From positions 1 through 9,072 of the forward strand of contig CAZTLE010000166.1 of the NCBI GenBank assembly GCA_964614415.1: DNA of 9,072 nt. Reading direction: 5' to 3'. The position numbers and the translations under genes are program-made. Every line of letters begins with the position of its first letter. Positions within the stretch are counted from its first letter, which is position 1. Of this stretch, positions 1 to 7,024 are shown in pieces. The notes below the pieces were generated by a model. That model ran no database searches. It saw nothing but the letters and a program-made list of their open reading frames with translations, and was not told the origin of the DNA. This stretch comes from CAZTLE01 sp964614415 (GTDB lineage: Bacteria > Bacteroidota > Bacteroidia > Flavobacteriales > Flavobacteriaceae).

Positions 1-48
1 AATAAGTAATATAAATTGTAATAAATAATCCGAAACCCGGATTCCATC
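1..48. other. AT-rich gap upstream of batB
   Basis: This is the short non-coding lead into batB. Stops occur in all three forward frames (TAA at 3-5, 7-9 and 26-28), so any upstream + strand gene, expected to be batA, has ended by base 28. A 6-bp inverted repeat (AATCCG at 27-32, CGGATT at 38-43, 5-base loop) sits just before the start codon. It has no T run and looks too weak to be a terminator. No clear TAnnTTTG promoter box is visible, which fits batB being read through from upstream genes. Confidence 0.5.
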
Positions 49-1083
49 ATGTATCAACTTGAACAACCCATATTCTTTTACGCCCTGCTGGCCATTCCGG
101 CACTGGTAGTGTTGTACCTCGGGGTCGTCATTTGGCGAAAGACCGTTCAGGGGAGGTTTGCCAGTTCCGAATTACTGAGAAGACTGAGTCCGGATAGGTC
201 CGGATTTAAATCCGTACTAAAAATAATTGTCCTTTGTTTGGCGCTGGCATGTTTGAGTTTTGCATTGGTAAATCCCAAGGTGGGTACGAAGCTCGAAACA
301 GTTAAGCGTGAAGGCGTGGATGTTGTATTTGCTCTGGATGTATCCAAGAGTATGCTTGCTGAAGATATTGCACCGAACCGTTTGGAAAAATCCAAGCAGC
401 TAATCTCGCAGATCATCAATAGCCTATCCGGAGATAGGGTTGGTATTATCGGCTACGCCGGAAGCTCGTTCCCTCAGGTACCGATCACCACCGATTTTTC
501 CTCGGCCAAGCTTTTCCTAACCGGAATGAACACCGATATGGTCTCATCCCAGGGAACTGCCATCAACGAGGCCATTGAAATGGCGAAGACCTATTACGAT
601 GACGAGGAGCAACCCAACCGTGTGCTTTTCATTATTTCGGATGGAGAAGACCATGAAGGCAATACTGCAGCCATGGCCAGGGAAGCGGCAAAACTTGGTA
701 TTCGGGTGTACACCATTGGTGTTGGAACCGAAGCCGGAGGCCCCATTCCCATTAAGCGCAACGGCATCCTTCAATATTACAAACGCGATCAGGAGAATCA
801 GCAGGTCATTACCCGGTTGAATACTGAAACCCTGGACGAGATTGCTTCGGAAGGAAACGGAGAATACATCGATGGGAGCAGCACCAAGGACGTGGTGGAA
901 AGCGTTACAGCCATTCTGAATGGAATGGATAAGAAAGAGTTTGAAGCCAAGCAGTTTACCGATTTCAAAGATCAGTTTCAGTGGTTTTTGGGCGGGGCAT
1001 TATTTTTGTTGTTTATTGACGTGCTGCTGCTGGAACGAAAGACCGCCTGGTTGCGAAAACTAAATTTGTTTAACGAGAAGTAG
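49..1083 (+). CDS. batB: BatB, membrane-anchored VWA-domain protein
   Basis: This is a 344-aa VWA protein of the Bat (aerotolerance) operon. Two N-terminal membrane segments (about residues 8-28 and 57-75) flank a strongly basic loop (30-56), which predicts a cytoplasmic loop and a periplasmic VWA domain (about 88-290). A third membrane segment lies at 312-328, followed by a short basic tail. The metal-ion-dependent adhesion site looks intact: D97-x-S99-x-S101 in ALDVSKSML, T170 in SSQGTA, and D198 in ISDGED. The domain is therefore likely to bind a divalent metal and a protein partner. It is called BatB rather than BatA because it lies directly before the TPR gene batC, the usual Bacteroidota order. 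The ATG at 49 is chosen because the first membrane segment starts right after it. Bat proteins were named from aerotolerance work in Bacteroides fragilis. Their molecular activity is not established, so the complex role is an inference from family and context. Confidence 0.9.
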   Translation: MYQLEQPIFFYALLAIPALVVLYLGVVIWRKTVQGRFASSELLRRLSPDRSGFKSVLKIIVLCLALACLSFALVNPKVGTKLETVKREGVDVVFALDVSKSMLAEDIAPNRLEKSKQLISQIINSLSGDRVGIIGYAGSSFPQVPITTDFSSAKLFLTGMNTDMVSSQGTAINEAIEMAKTYYDDEEQPNRVLFIISDGEDHEGNTAAMAREAAKLGIRVYTIGVGTEAGGPIPIKRNGILQYYKRDQENQQVITRLNTETLDEIASEGNGEYIDGSSTKDVVESVTAILNGMDKKEFEAKQFTDFKDQFQWFLGGALFLLFIDVLLLERKTAWLRKLNLFNEK

Positions 1084-1089
1084 AGAGGT

Positions 1090-1935
1090 ATGAGAGAACG
1101 AACGATTTTTAGCAAGATTCCCTTTTGGTTTAGCCTGATGCTATTGTTTGCCTTTTCAGAAGGAATAGCTCAGCAAACCAAGGAACAGGAGCTGGAGCTC
1201 AAGGAATCGCAGGAATATCTTAGTGACGCGAGCGACGCCATTGAAGACGATGATTTCTCTTCCGGCGAGGCAGAGTACAGGAAAGCCATTTCCGTAAACC
1301 CCAAGGATGAAACCGGAAAGTACAATCTCGGAACTGCGTATTACAACAAAGAAAAGAACGAAGAGGCCATGCGACGCTTTAAGCAAGCAGCTTCTGTGGC
1401 TACAAATAAGCCCGAGAAGCATAAAGCCTTTCACAACCTCGGGAATACCTTTATGAACGCCAAGGACTATGGTGCGGCGGTCGAGGCGTATAAGAATGCT
1501 TTGAGAAATAACCCTACGGATGATGAAACCCGGTACAATTTAGCCCTTGCGAAGAAAATGCAGGATGACAATAAGGGAGGCGGTGACGACGACCAGGATA
1601 AGGATAGTAACAAGGAACAAGAGCAGGAGCAGGATAACAAGCAGGATAAAGAGGACGAGAACGAGGGGGATAAGGGCGATCAGGAGGATCAAAAGGATCA
1701 GGGTGACCAGGAAGATCAGAATCAGGGAGATAAGGATAAGGATCAGAAGAATCCCGAGCAAAAGAAGGATCAAAAAGAAGGTGATAAGCCGCAACAGCCG
1801 GTTCCCGGGCAGTTGTCACCTCAGCAGATCAAGAATTTGCTGGACGCCATGAACAACGAAGAGAAAAAAGTACAGGATAAGATCAACGCAAAAAAACAAA
1901 AAGGAGCTAAGGTAAAACCCGACAAAGATTGGTAA
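1090..1935 (+). CDS. batC: BatC, exported TPR protein with charged tail
   Basis: This 281-aa protein starts with a signal peptide (basic start, hydrophobic 11-22, likely cleavage near IAQ at 26-28) and has no later membrane segment, so it is predicted to be periplasmic. Residues about 43-146 form TPR helices, clearest at 77-107 (YNLGTAYYNKEKNEEAMRRF) and 113-146 (FHNLGNTFMNAKDYGAAVEA), a protein-binding scaffold. Residues 159-238 are a hydrophilic D/Q/K/E/N low-complexity stretch. The end (242-281) becomes ordered-looking again, with NLLDAMNNEEKKVQDK and a terminal KDW. I recall this ending as conserved in Bacteroidota BatC proteins. The gene begins 6 bases after batB and ends 2 bases before the batD ATG. 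The purine run GAGAGG at 1083-1088 is too close to the ATG to act as a normal ribosome-binding site. It probably bridges the VWA protein and BatD in the periplasm, which is inference. Confidence 0.88.
   Translation: MRERTIFSKIPFWFSLMLLFAFSEGIAQQTKEQELELKESQEYLSDASDAIEDDDFSSGEAEYRKAISVNPKDETGKYNLGTAYYNKEKNEEAMRRFKQAASVATNKPEKHKAFHNLGNTFMNAKDYGAAVEAYKNALRNNPTDDETRYNLALAKKMQDDNKGGGDDDQDKDSNKEQEQEQDNKQDKEDENEGDKGDQEDQKDQGDQEDQNQGDKDKDQKNPEQKKDQKEGDKPQQPVPGQLSPQQIKNLLDAMNNEEKKVQDKINAKKQKGAKVKPDKDW
1564..1803 (+). repeat. Low-complexity GATAAG/GATCAG tract inside batC
   Basis: About 240 bases of degenerate, imperfect codon-level repeats built from GAT, CAG, AAG, GAG and GAC encode residues 159-238 of BatC. 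Motifs such as AAGGATCAG and GATAAGGAT recur with irregular spacing, so this is low-complexity coding sequence rather than a clean tandem array. The frame stays open throughout. Such tracts can change length by slippage or unequal recombination. The tract also creates misleading open frames in other phases, including a leucine/isoleucine-rich one on the opposite strand. Confidence 0.75.
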
Positions 1936-1937
1936 CC

Positions 1938-3725
1938 ATGAAATGGTTTTTAGCCTACATAGCAATTTTCTTTCTAGGATTCGGACAGATCCAGGCTCAG
2001 GACGGCGTCAAGTTTGAGGCCAAAGTGAGCAAGAAGCGCCTGGGGATCAATGAGCGCTTGCGTGTTGATTTCGAGATGAATAAGGATGGGGATAACTTCA
2101 ACCCACCCAGCTTTGAAGGATTTCGTGTGGTGGGAGGCCCCAATCAATCGATAAGCAATAGTTTTATCAACGGTAAGCGAAGCTATTCCAAAACGTATTC
2201 CTATTTCCTGTCTCCCCAATCCAGGGGGTCGTTTACTATTGGGCAGGCGAGTATTGAGATCGAAGGTGAAACTTACAAAACCATTCCCATTAAAGTTGAA
2301 GTGACCGCCGCTGTGGACAAACCTAAAGAAGGAGGTGATGCACACGATCTGGCCAGTGAGAATGTTCATCTGGTGGCGGAAGTGTCCAAAAACAATCCGT
2401 ATCTCAATGAAGCGATTACGGTGGTATACAAACTTTATGTCTCTCACGATGTGAGCATTACCAGCAGTTGGCGGGAGATCGACACCCCGAAATACGCCGA
2501 TTTCTGGAGTCAGAATATTGACAATAAAGGCAATTTCAAGATTTATGAGGGCAGGTACAAAGGCAAGGACTACCGCTATGTGATTTTACGGACTACAGTG
2601 CTCTATCCCCAAAAAACCGGAGAACTCAACATCGAGCCACTTACTCTGGATGTTCCCATAGACGTGCAGAGCAATCGAAGGGATATCTTCGGAAGACGAT
2701 TAATGACACGTGTTAACAAGACTATTTCTGCCGGGAATCGCTCAATCGACGTCAAACCATTACCCCTGGAAGGAAGACCGGATAATTTCACCGGAGCCGT
2801 AGGTGAGTTCGAACTGGATGTCACTGCCGATCGCACCACATTGGATGCCAATGAATCCCTTCAATTGAAAGTACGGGTATCCGGTGAAGGAAATTTGAAG
2901 TTGTTTGATCTTCCAGGTGTAAAACTGCCCAGTTCCCTGGAGGTATACGAACCCGAAAGACAGGACAACATCAAGACCCAGGCCAGCGGCATGAAGGGAT
3001 CTGCCGTAGAGACTTATACGGTGGTACCCCAGTTTAAAGGAAACTACCCTATACGCCCGGTGAGTTTCTCGTATTTCGATCCGAAGGACGAAACCTATAA
3101 ATCACTTAGCTCGAGGGAGATCATAGTGAATGTAATCAACGGTCCTGTGACCGATAATACTGAAGTAGCCGAAACCGAAGGAAGTAACGGAAAGAAGTCG
3201 GTGGTACTGTCCAAGGATCAGTTTAAACACATCAAACTCAATGCGGATCTTACGTCCATAGAGCAGCCCCCATTTTTTAAGTCCAATTTGTTTTGGGCAT
3301 TGCTGGGAGGTCCGTTTTTGCTAATTCCGGTCTTTATCATCGCTGGAAAGACCCGAAGCCGGCGACGAAATGATATTGAGGGGAACCGACTTCGAAAAGC
3401 CGATCGTTTGGCACGGAAGTATCTTTCAGAAGCAAAGAAGAGCATGGCCAATAAGGAGTTCTTTTATGAAGCACTCGAACGCGCCCTGCACAACTACCTC
3501 AAAGCGAAACTGAACATTGAGACTTCCGAGTTCTCCAAAGAACGTATTTCCGGGTTGCTTTCCGAGAAAAAAGTACAACCCGATACCGTACAGGATTTTA
3601 TCGATCTCCTTAAAAGCTGTGAGTTTGCGCGTTACGCTCCGACCACTAATGTTGCCATACAGCTGGATTATAACAAGGCCGTAACGGTAATTTCAAACAT
3701 CGATAAACAAGTGCAAGGCAGCTGA
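1938..3725 (+). CDS. batD: BatD, large exported membrane-anchored Bat protein
   Basis: Starting at the ATG at 1938, this is a 595-aa protein that begins directly with a signal peptide (MKWFLAYIAIFFLGFGQIQA, likely cut before Q21). A TTG at 1929 would add three residues and overlap the batC stop; I prefer the ATG because it gives a standard signal peptide and sits 2 bases after batC. Residues about 24-400 are a beta-rich periplasmic region with repeated strand patterns, probably tandem immunoglobulin-like folds. One membrane segment (about 449-470) is followed by a basic stop-transfer patch (KTRSRRRND). A cytoplasmic tail (about 483-595) is mostly helical and contains CEFARYAP at 561-568, which I recall as conserved near the BatD C-terminus. 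The length and architecture are typical of Bacteroidota BatD. It is the only Bat protein here with a sizeable cytoplasmic domain, so it could relay a signal across the membrane. That is inference. Confidence 0.9.
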   Translation: MKWFLAYIAIFFLGFGQIQAQDGVKFEAKVSKKRLGINERLRVDFEMNKDGDNFNPPSFEGFRVVGGPNQSISNSFINGKRSYSKTYSYFLSPQSRGSFTIGQASIEIEGETYKTIPIKVEVTAAVDKPKEGGDAHDLASENVHLVAEVSKNNPYLNEAITVVYKLYVSHDVSITSSWREIDTPKYADFWSQNIDNKGNFKIYEGRYKGKDYRYVILRTTVLYPQKTGELNIEPLTLDVPIDVQSNRRDIFGRRLMTRVNKTISAGNRSIDVKPLPLEGRPDNFTGAVGEFELDVTADRTTLDANESLQLKVRVSGEGNLKLFDLPGVKLPSSLEVYEPERQDNIKTQASGMKGSAVETYTVVPQFKGNYPIRPVSFSYFDPKDETYKSLSSREIIVNVINGPVTDNTEVAETEGSNGKKSVVLSKDQFKHIKLNADLTSIEQPPFFKSNLFWALLGGPFLLIPVFIIAGKTRSRRRNDIEGNRLRKADRLARKYLSEAKKSMANKEFFYEALERALHNYLKAKLNIETSEFSKERISGLLSEKKVQPDTVQDFIDLLKSCEFARYAPTTNVAIQLDYNKAVTVISNIDKQVQGS

Positions 3726-3729
3726 TCCT

Positions 3730-4479
3730 ATGAAGAAACTAACCATTGTTTTTTTACTGTTATTTGTTGGTGGAATCCACGCCCAGGGAGAGTCCCTGTT
3801 TGATCAGGGGAAGGAACGATACCGGGTGGAAGACTACCAGGGTGCGATAAATAACTGGATCAAAATAATAGAACAGGGGCAGCACTCGGCAGCAGTTTAT
3901 CACAATCTTGGGAACGCACATTACAAACTGAACCAAATAGGCCCCAGCATCTACTATTACGAAAAGGCGTTACAGCTGGCCCCAGGGGATTCCGATGTTC
4001 GCAACAACCTGGCCTTCGCCCAAAATGCAACGGTAGACGCGATCGAACCGCTTCCTGAAACCGTGTTTTCTAAGTGGTACAAACGCATTGCAGGGATACT
4101 GTCCTATGATGGATGGGCGACCGCTGCCGTAATACTCTCCCTATTAGCTGTGATTTTGTTCCTGGTATACTATTTCTCTTTTTCCGAGCGAAGAAAGCGC
4201 TTGTTCTTTGCCACTTCGTTATTTACTGCAGCCCTTTTATTACTAGCGGTATTTATGGCTTTCAGGACGTACAGCGATTATATCACCGACACCCCGGCCA
4301 TTATTTTTGCCGAGAGTATTGAGGTGCGAAGCGAGCCCGGTATGGGGAATGAAGTTTCGTTTGTACTCCACGAAGGCACTAAAGTTCAGGTGATCGCCGA
4401 AGATGAAGATTGGGCACGTATTCGGTTGGCCGACGGGAAAGACGGGTGGATTCCCGAGACCGATATTAAAAGGTTGTAG
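3730..4479 (+). CDS. batE: BatE, TPR and SH3-domain membrane protein
   Basis: This 249-aa protein has a signal peptide (residues 1-18, MKKLTIVFLLLFVGGIHA, cut before Q19) and TPR repeats at about 20-100 (FDQGKERYRVEDYQGAINNW, then VYHNLGNAHYKLNQIGPSIY). A two-segment membrane hairpin follows (about 129-149 and 158-178) whose short basic turn SERRKRL is predicted cytoplasmic. Residues about 190-248 form a bacterial SH3-like domain, with IEVRSEPGMGNEVSFVLHEG and a closing W-x-R-I-R-L...DGWIP pattern. Both the TPR and SH3 parts should face the periplasm. SH3 domains of this class often bind peptides or cell-wall material. It starts 4 bases after batD and is the last operon gene here; no hairpin terminator is visible after it. 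The role in envelope stress or aerotolerance is taken from the operon family. Confidence 0.88.
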   Translation: MKKLTIVFLLLFVGGIHAQGESLFDQGKERYRVEDYQGAINNWIKIIEQGQHSAAVYHNLGNAHYKLNQIGPSIYYYEKALQLAPGDSDVRNNLAFAQNATVDAIEPLPETVFSKWYKRIAGILSYDGWATAAVILSLLAVILFLVYYFSFSERRKRLFFATSLFTAALLLLAVFMAFRTYSDYITDTPAIIFAESIEVRSEPGMGNEVSFVLHEGTKVQVIAEDEDWARIRLADGKDGWIPETDIKRL

Positions 4480-4502
4480 GCATTTCCGGTTGCTTTACTC
4501 GC

Positions 4503-4533
4503 TTGCATCTAAGTATTATTATGATTATGTTTA
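4503..4533 (+). promoter_or_regulatory. Candidate promoter of the SulP transporter gene
   Basis: TTG at 4503-4505 and TATGTTTA at 4526-4533 are separated by 20 bases. This resembles the Bacteroidota promoter layout (TTG near -33, TAnnTTTG near -7), with one mismatch: the final G is A. Transcription would start near 4540, giving a leader of about 29 bases before the ATG at 4569. The pentamers GTTTA (4529-4533) and TAAAC (4539-4543) form a small inverted repeat over the predicted start region. The call rests on pattern alone. Confidence 0.35.
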
Positions 4534-4568
4534 AGTTCTAAACCTAATCCAAAACAAGCTCTTTTTAC

Positions 4569-6425
4569 ATGTTCAAGGGAATTTTTACTAACGTTCGCGG
4601 AAATTTATTTGGAGGCATTACGGCTGGAATTGTAGCTCTTCCTTTGGCTCTGGCCTTTGGAGTACAGTCCGGTTTGGGTCCTGATGCAGGTCTTTACGGT
4701 GCCATTTTTATCGGGTTCTTTGCAGCCCTGTTGGGAGGAACGGAGACCCAGATCTCCGGTCCAACGGCCCCTATGACGGCTGTTTCTATGGTCATTATCG
4801 GTGGATTGATCGCCATAAACGATGGCGATGTCCAGAAAGCACTACCGGTCATACTGATGGTGTTCCTACTGGCCGGACTTATACAAGTGGTACTTGGTAT
4901 TGTTGGCCTCGGAAAATACATCAAATACATTCCCTATCCGGTGGTTTCAGGATTTATGACAGCCATCGGTGTGATCATTTTGGTGACACAAATACTACCT
5001 ATGTTGGGTTACTACGTAACCGATGATCAGGCTTATATCCAAGAGTTTAAACCGGAAGCAGAAGAGGTTCTGCTCGATAAGATATTGAAGGAGGAGGCCG
5101 GAGAAGACATCCTGGTATTGGAGGATTTTACTGAAACTGTGCGGCGGGCCAAGCTGATTACTCAGGAGGAGATCATGACAGAATCTACGGCCCTTGCTAA
5201 AGCCAATAGCTCCGGTGTCATAGGATCGATTAAGGCAATCCCCAGAGTGATCAAGAACATTAATTGGTTGGAGTTTGGCCTCGGAATGCTTACGATCTTT
5301 ATCATTTACGGGTTTAAGCGAATTACCAAGAAAGTGCCAAGTACACTGGTAGCGCTTTTGGTGGTCTCAGTAGGAGCTGTTGTGTTGAAACTGGATTACA
5401 GGCCTATTGAACAGATCCCAAGTGGATTTCCAATGCCCAACCTGAATATATTTACAGGGTTTAGTGTGAGTGCCATAACGCCCTACATATTTACGGCCAT
5501 TACCCTGGCATTCCTTGGTGCGATTGACTCACTGCTCACTTCGGTGGTAGCGGATAATATGACCAAAACCAAGCACAAACCCAATCAGGAGCTAATAGGA
5601 CAAGGTGTGGGGAATAGTATTGCCGCGATATTTGGTGGTATTCCCGGAGCCGGAGCTACCATTCGTACGGTTGTGAATATCAACTCGGGAGGAACAACCC
5701 GTCTTTCCGGAATGATCGCTGCACTTCTGTTACTGGTGATCTTACTGGCTCTTGGACCCATTGCTTCTCAGATTCCTGCGGCCGTGTTGGCCGGAATCCT
5801 GGTGACTGTCGGTATTGGAGTAATGGACTATCGCGGGCTAAAAGCCATACCACAGATGCAACGAACCGAAGTGGTTGTGATGTTGGTGGTGCTTTTCTTA
5901 TCCGTTTTCTGGAATCTGGTGTACGCCGTAGGTATCGGCTTGGTACTTGCCTCACTGATGTTCATGAAGAAGATTGGGGATCTTGGGGCTGAGAAGTCCA
6001 AAGTTGTGCAGCTGGACATCGCCGATGAATTGGAATTGAACGAGGCATGGAAAGACGAGTCTGAATTGACAGCAAAAATGCGTCAGGATGTATTTGTGAA
6101 GCGTTTGTCGGCTCCGTTATTCTTCGGTTATACGAGTGATTTCCAGAAGCTCTCCAACGAAATACCTAAAGAAGCCTCCCATGTGATCATTCGCATGGAA
6201 AAGGTGCCTTATATGGATCAGTCGGGATTATATGCCATGGAAGAAGTACTTATGGATCTTGCCAAGAAGGAGATACATGTGATCTTCGAAGGGCTACAGG
6301 ATCAGCCTTCGGCCATGATGCACGGTATTGATATCATCCCTGATCTTGTACCTGAAGATTGCGTTGTGGACAATTTCCACGATGCCGTTGAAAACATTAA
6401 AGCTTTTATGAAAAACGGTAGCTAG
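4569..6425 (+). CDS. SulP-family anion transporter with STAS domain
   Basis: This 618-aa inner-membrane protein has the SulP fold (about residues 10-467), then a cytoplasmic STAS domain (about 507-615). The substrate region is recognisable (GGTETQISGPTAPMT at 56-70). D320 and T324 in LGAIDSLLTSVVADN, and G362-A363-T364 in PGAGATIRT, match in identity and spacing the sodium-site residues I recall for the cyanobacterial bicarbonate transporter BicA (D258, T262, G300-A301-T302). Sodium-driven uptake, possibly of bicarbonate, is therefore plausible, but sulfate or another anion cannot be excluded. The STAS domain carries MDQSGLYAM (549-557), with S552 at the position that is phosphorylated in anti-sigma-antagonist relatives. 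About 65-70 acidic, hydrophilic residues (152-218) lie between membrane segments where I recall a shorter loop in BicA. It has its own candidate promoter and is probably not part of the bat operon. Its stop codon overlaps that of the opposing gene. Confidence 0.9.
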   Translation: MFKGIFTNVRGNLFGGITAGIVALPLALAFGVQSGLGPDAGLYGAIFIGFFAALLGGTETQISGPTAPMTAVSMVIIGGLIAINDGDVQKALPVILMVFLLAGLIQVVLGIVGLGKYIKYIPYPVVSGFMTAIGVIILVTQILPMLGYYVTDDQAYIQEFKPEAEEVLLDKILKEEAGEDILVLEDFTETVRRAKLITQEEIMTESTALAKANSSGVIGSIKAIPRVIKNINWLEFGLGMLTIFIIYGFKRITKKVPSTLVALLVVSVGAVVLKLDYRPIEQIPSGFPMPNLNIFTGFSVSAITPYIFTAITLAFLGAIDSLLTSVVADNMTKTKHKPNQELIGQGVGNSIAAIFGGIPGAGATIRTVVNINSGGTTRLSGMIAALLLLVILLALGPIASQIPAAVLAGILVTVGIGVMDYRGLKAIPQMQRTEVVVMLVVLFLSVFWNLVYAVGIGLVLASLMFMKKIGDLGAEKSKVVQLDIADELELNEAWKDESELTAKMRQDVFVKRLSAPLFFGYTSDFQKLSNEIPKEASHVIIRMEKVPYMDQSGLYAMEEVLMDLAKKEIHVIFEGLQDQPSAMMHGIDIIPDLVPEDCVVDNFHDAVENIKAFMKNGS

Positions 6426-6955
6426 TCTTCCGTTCGGGCTTCTTCCTCCATTTCGGGATCAGTGATCTCCTCGACTTCATCTATAATGTAGGGAAGAACC
6501 GCGGGTGCGATGGAAGCCACTTTAGGGTACAATATGGATTCTTCCTGTTTCTCTTCAGGAAACACAGTATCCATAATGTCCCATGAGTTGGAAAGCATGA
6601 TCACAACACTTAGAATAAAAGCATAGGTCAACATACTGAAGATTCCTCCGAATATTTTATTAAGCCCGCCGAGGAACGCCAAATCCGCTATTTTAGTCAG
6701 AAACTTACCGGCCAAAGAAACCAGGAACACGACAATAATAAAAGTGACGGCATAGGCAGCTATGTTCGTAGTCTGATCATTCCAGTTAAACCAGCGGGAA
6801 ATGTGTCCGGCTGCATAGTCTGAAAAATGAAAAGCCACATAGACACCACCTACCAGTCCAACCAGTGAGGCCAGCGTCACAAAAAGCCCCTTTTTTAATC
6901 CGCGGAAGAACCCGAAAATAAGGATAGCGCCCAAAATAATATCCAACAGGGTCAT
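6422..6955 (-). CDS. CvpA-family membrane protein
   Basis: This 177-aa protein has four predicted membrane segments (about residues 1-17, 24-42, 63-84 and 101-122) and a hydrophilic, strongly acidic tail (134-177, ending EEEARTED). The opening LLDIILGAILIFGFFRGLKKG, with its basic R-GLKKG turn after the first helix, and GLNKIFGGIFSML (97-109) are typical of the CvpA/colicin V production family. E. coli CvpA is needed for colicin V export, but the general function of the family is uncertain. The ATG at 6955 (reading leftward) begins exactly at the first membrane helix. A candidate promoter lies about 17 bases upstream. The stop codon shares four bases with the stop of the SulP gene. The acidic tail is the part most likely to differ between relatives. 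Confidence 0.85.
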   Translation of the reverse strand: MTLLDIILGAILIFGFFRGLKKGLFVTLASLVGLVGGVYVAFHFSDYAAGHISRWFNWNDQTTNIAAYAVTFIIVVFLVSLAGKFLTKIADLAFLGGLNKIFGGIFSMLTYAFILSVVIMLSNSWDIMDTVFPEEKQEESILYPKVASIAPAVLPYIIDEVEEITDPEMEEEARTED

Positions 6956-6971
6956 AGAGAGTATTTACAGT

Positions 6972-6979
6972 TAAAGATA
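6972..6979 (-). promoter_or_regulatory. Candidate -7 box of the CvpA gene promoter
   Basis: Read on the - strand this is TATCTTTA, one mismatch from TAnnTTTG (final G is A). A possible upstream T-rich element (GTTTC on the - strand, around 6997-7001) lies about 18 bases away. The start codon at 6955 would follow a leader of roughly 10 bases, which is short but common with this promoter type. The box overlaps the left arm of an 8-bp inverted repeat whose right arm is the promoter box of the divergent gene. Confidence 0.4.
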
Positions 6980-7002
6980 CTAAAACCTTTCACTTAGAAA
7001 CG

Positions 7003-7010
7003 TATCTTTG
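7003..7010 (+). promoter_or_regulatory. -7 box TATCTTTG upstream of the 118-aa gene
   Basis: TATCTTTG is an exact match to the Bacteroidota -7 consensus TAnnTTTG. It lies 14 bases before the ATG at 7025, so transcription would start near 7015-7017 with a leader of about 8-10 bases. No convincing TTG-type -33 element is seen at the usual spacing. That region overlaps the promoter of the divergently read CvpA gene. Confidence 0.55.
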
Positions 7011-7024
7011 CAGTCCTGTAGTAT

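Noticed and set aside
10..18. TATAAATTG upstream of batB as a promoter
   Set aside because: It lacks one T of the TAnnTTTG pattern and the region is simply AT-rich; the batB position suggests transcription from upstream.
27..43. Inverted repeat AATCCG/CGGATT before batB as a terminator or operator
   Set aside because: The stem is only 6 bp with no following T run; it cannot be distinguished from chance.
1540..1794. Open frame on the - strand encoding a leucine/isoleucine-rich, membrane-like peptide
   Set aside because: It is the antisense image of the GAT/CAG/AAG/GAG-rich tract of batC, whose complements read as Ile and Leu codons. There is no promoter or sensible start, and the + strand frame has TPRs and a good C-terminus.
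1547..1852. + strand open frame rich in Arg and Ile overlapping batC
   Set aside because: It is the same low-complexity DNA read one frame over; the composition is an artefact of the repeat.
1929..1937. TTG at 1929 as the batD start
   Set aside because: It would overlap the batC stop and add three residues ahead of an ideal signal peptide starting at the ATG at 1938.
1974..2447. 157-aa open frame on the - strand within batD
   Set aside because: No recognisable domain, and it lies fully inside a well-supported gene of known architecture.
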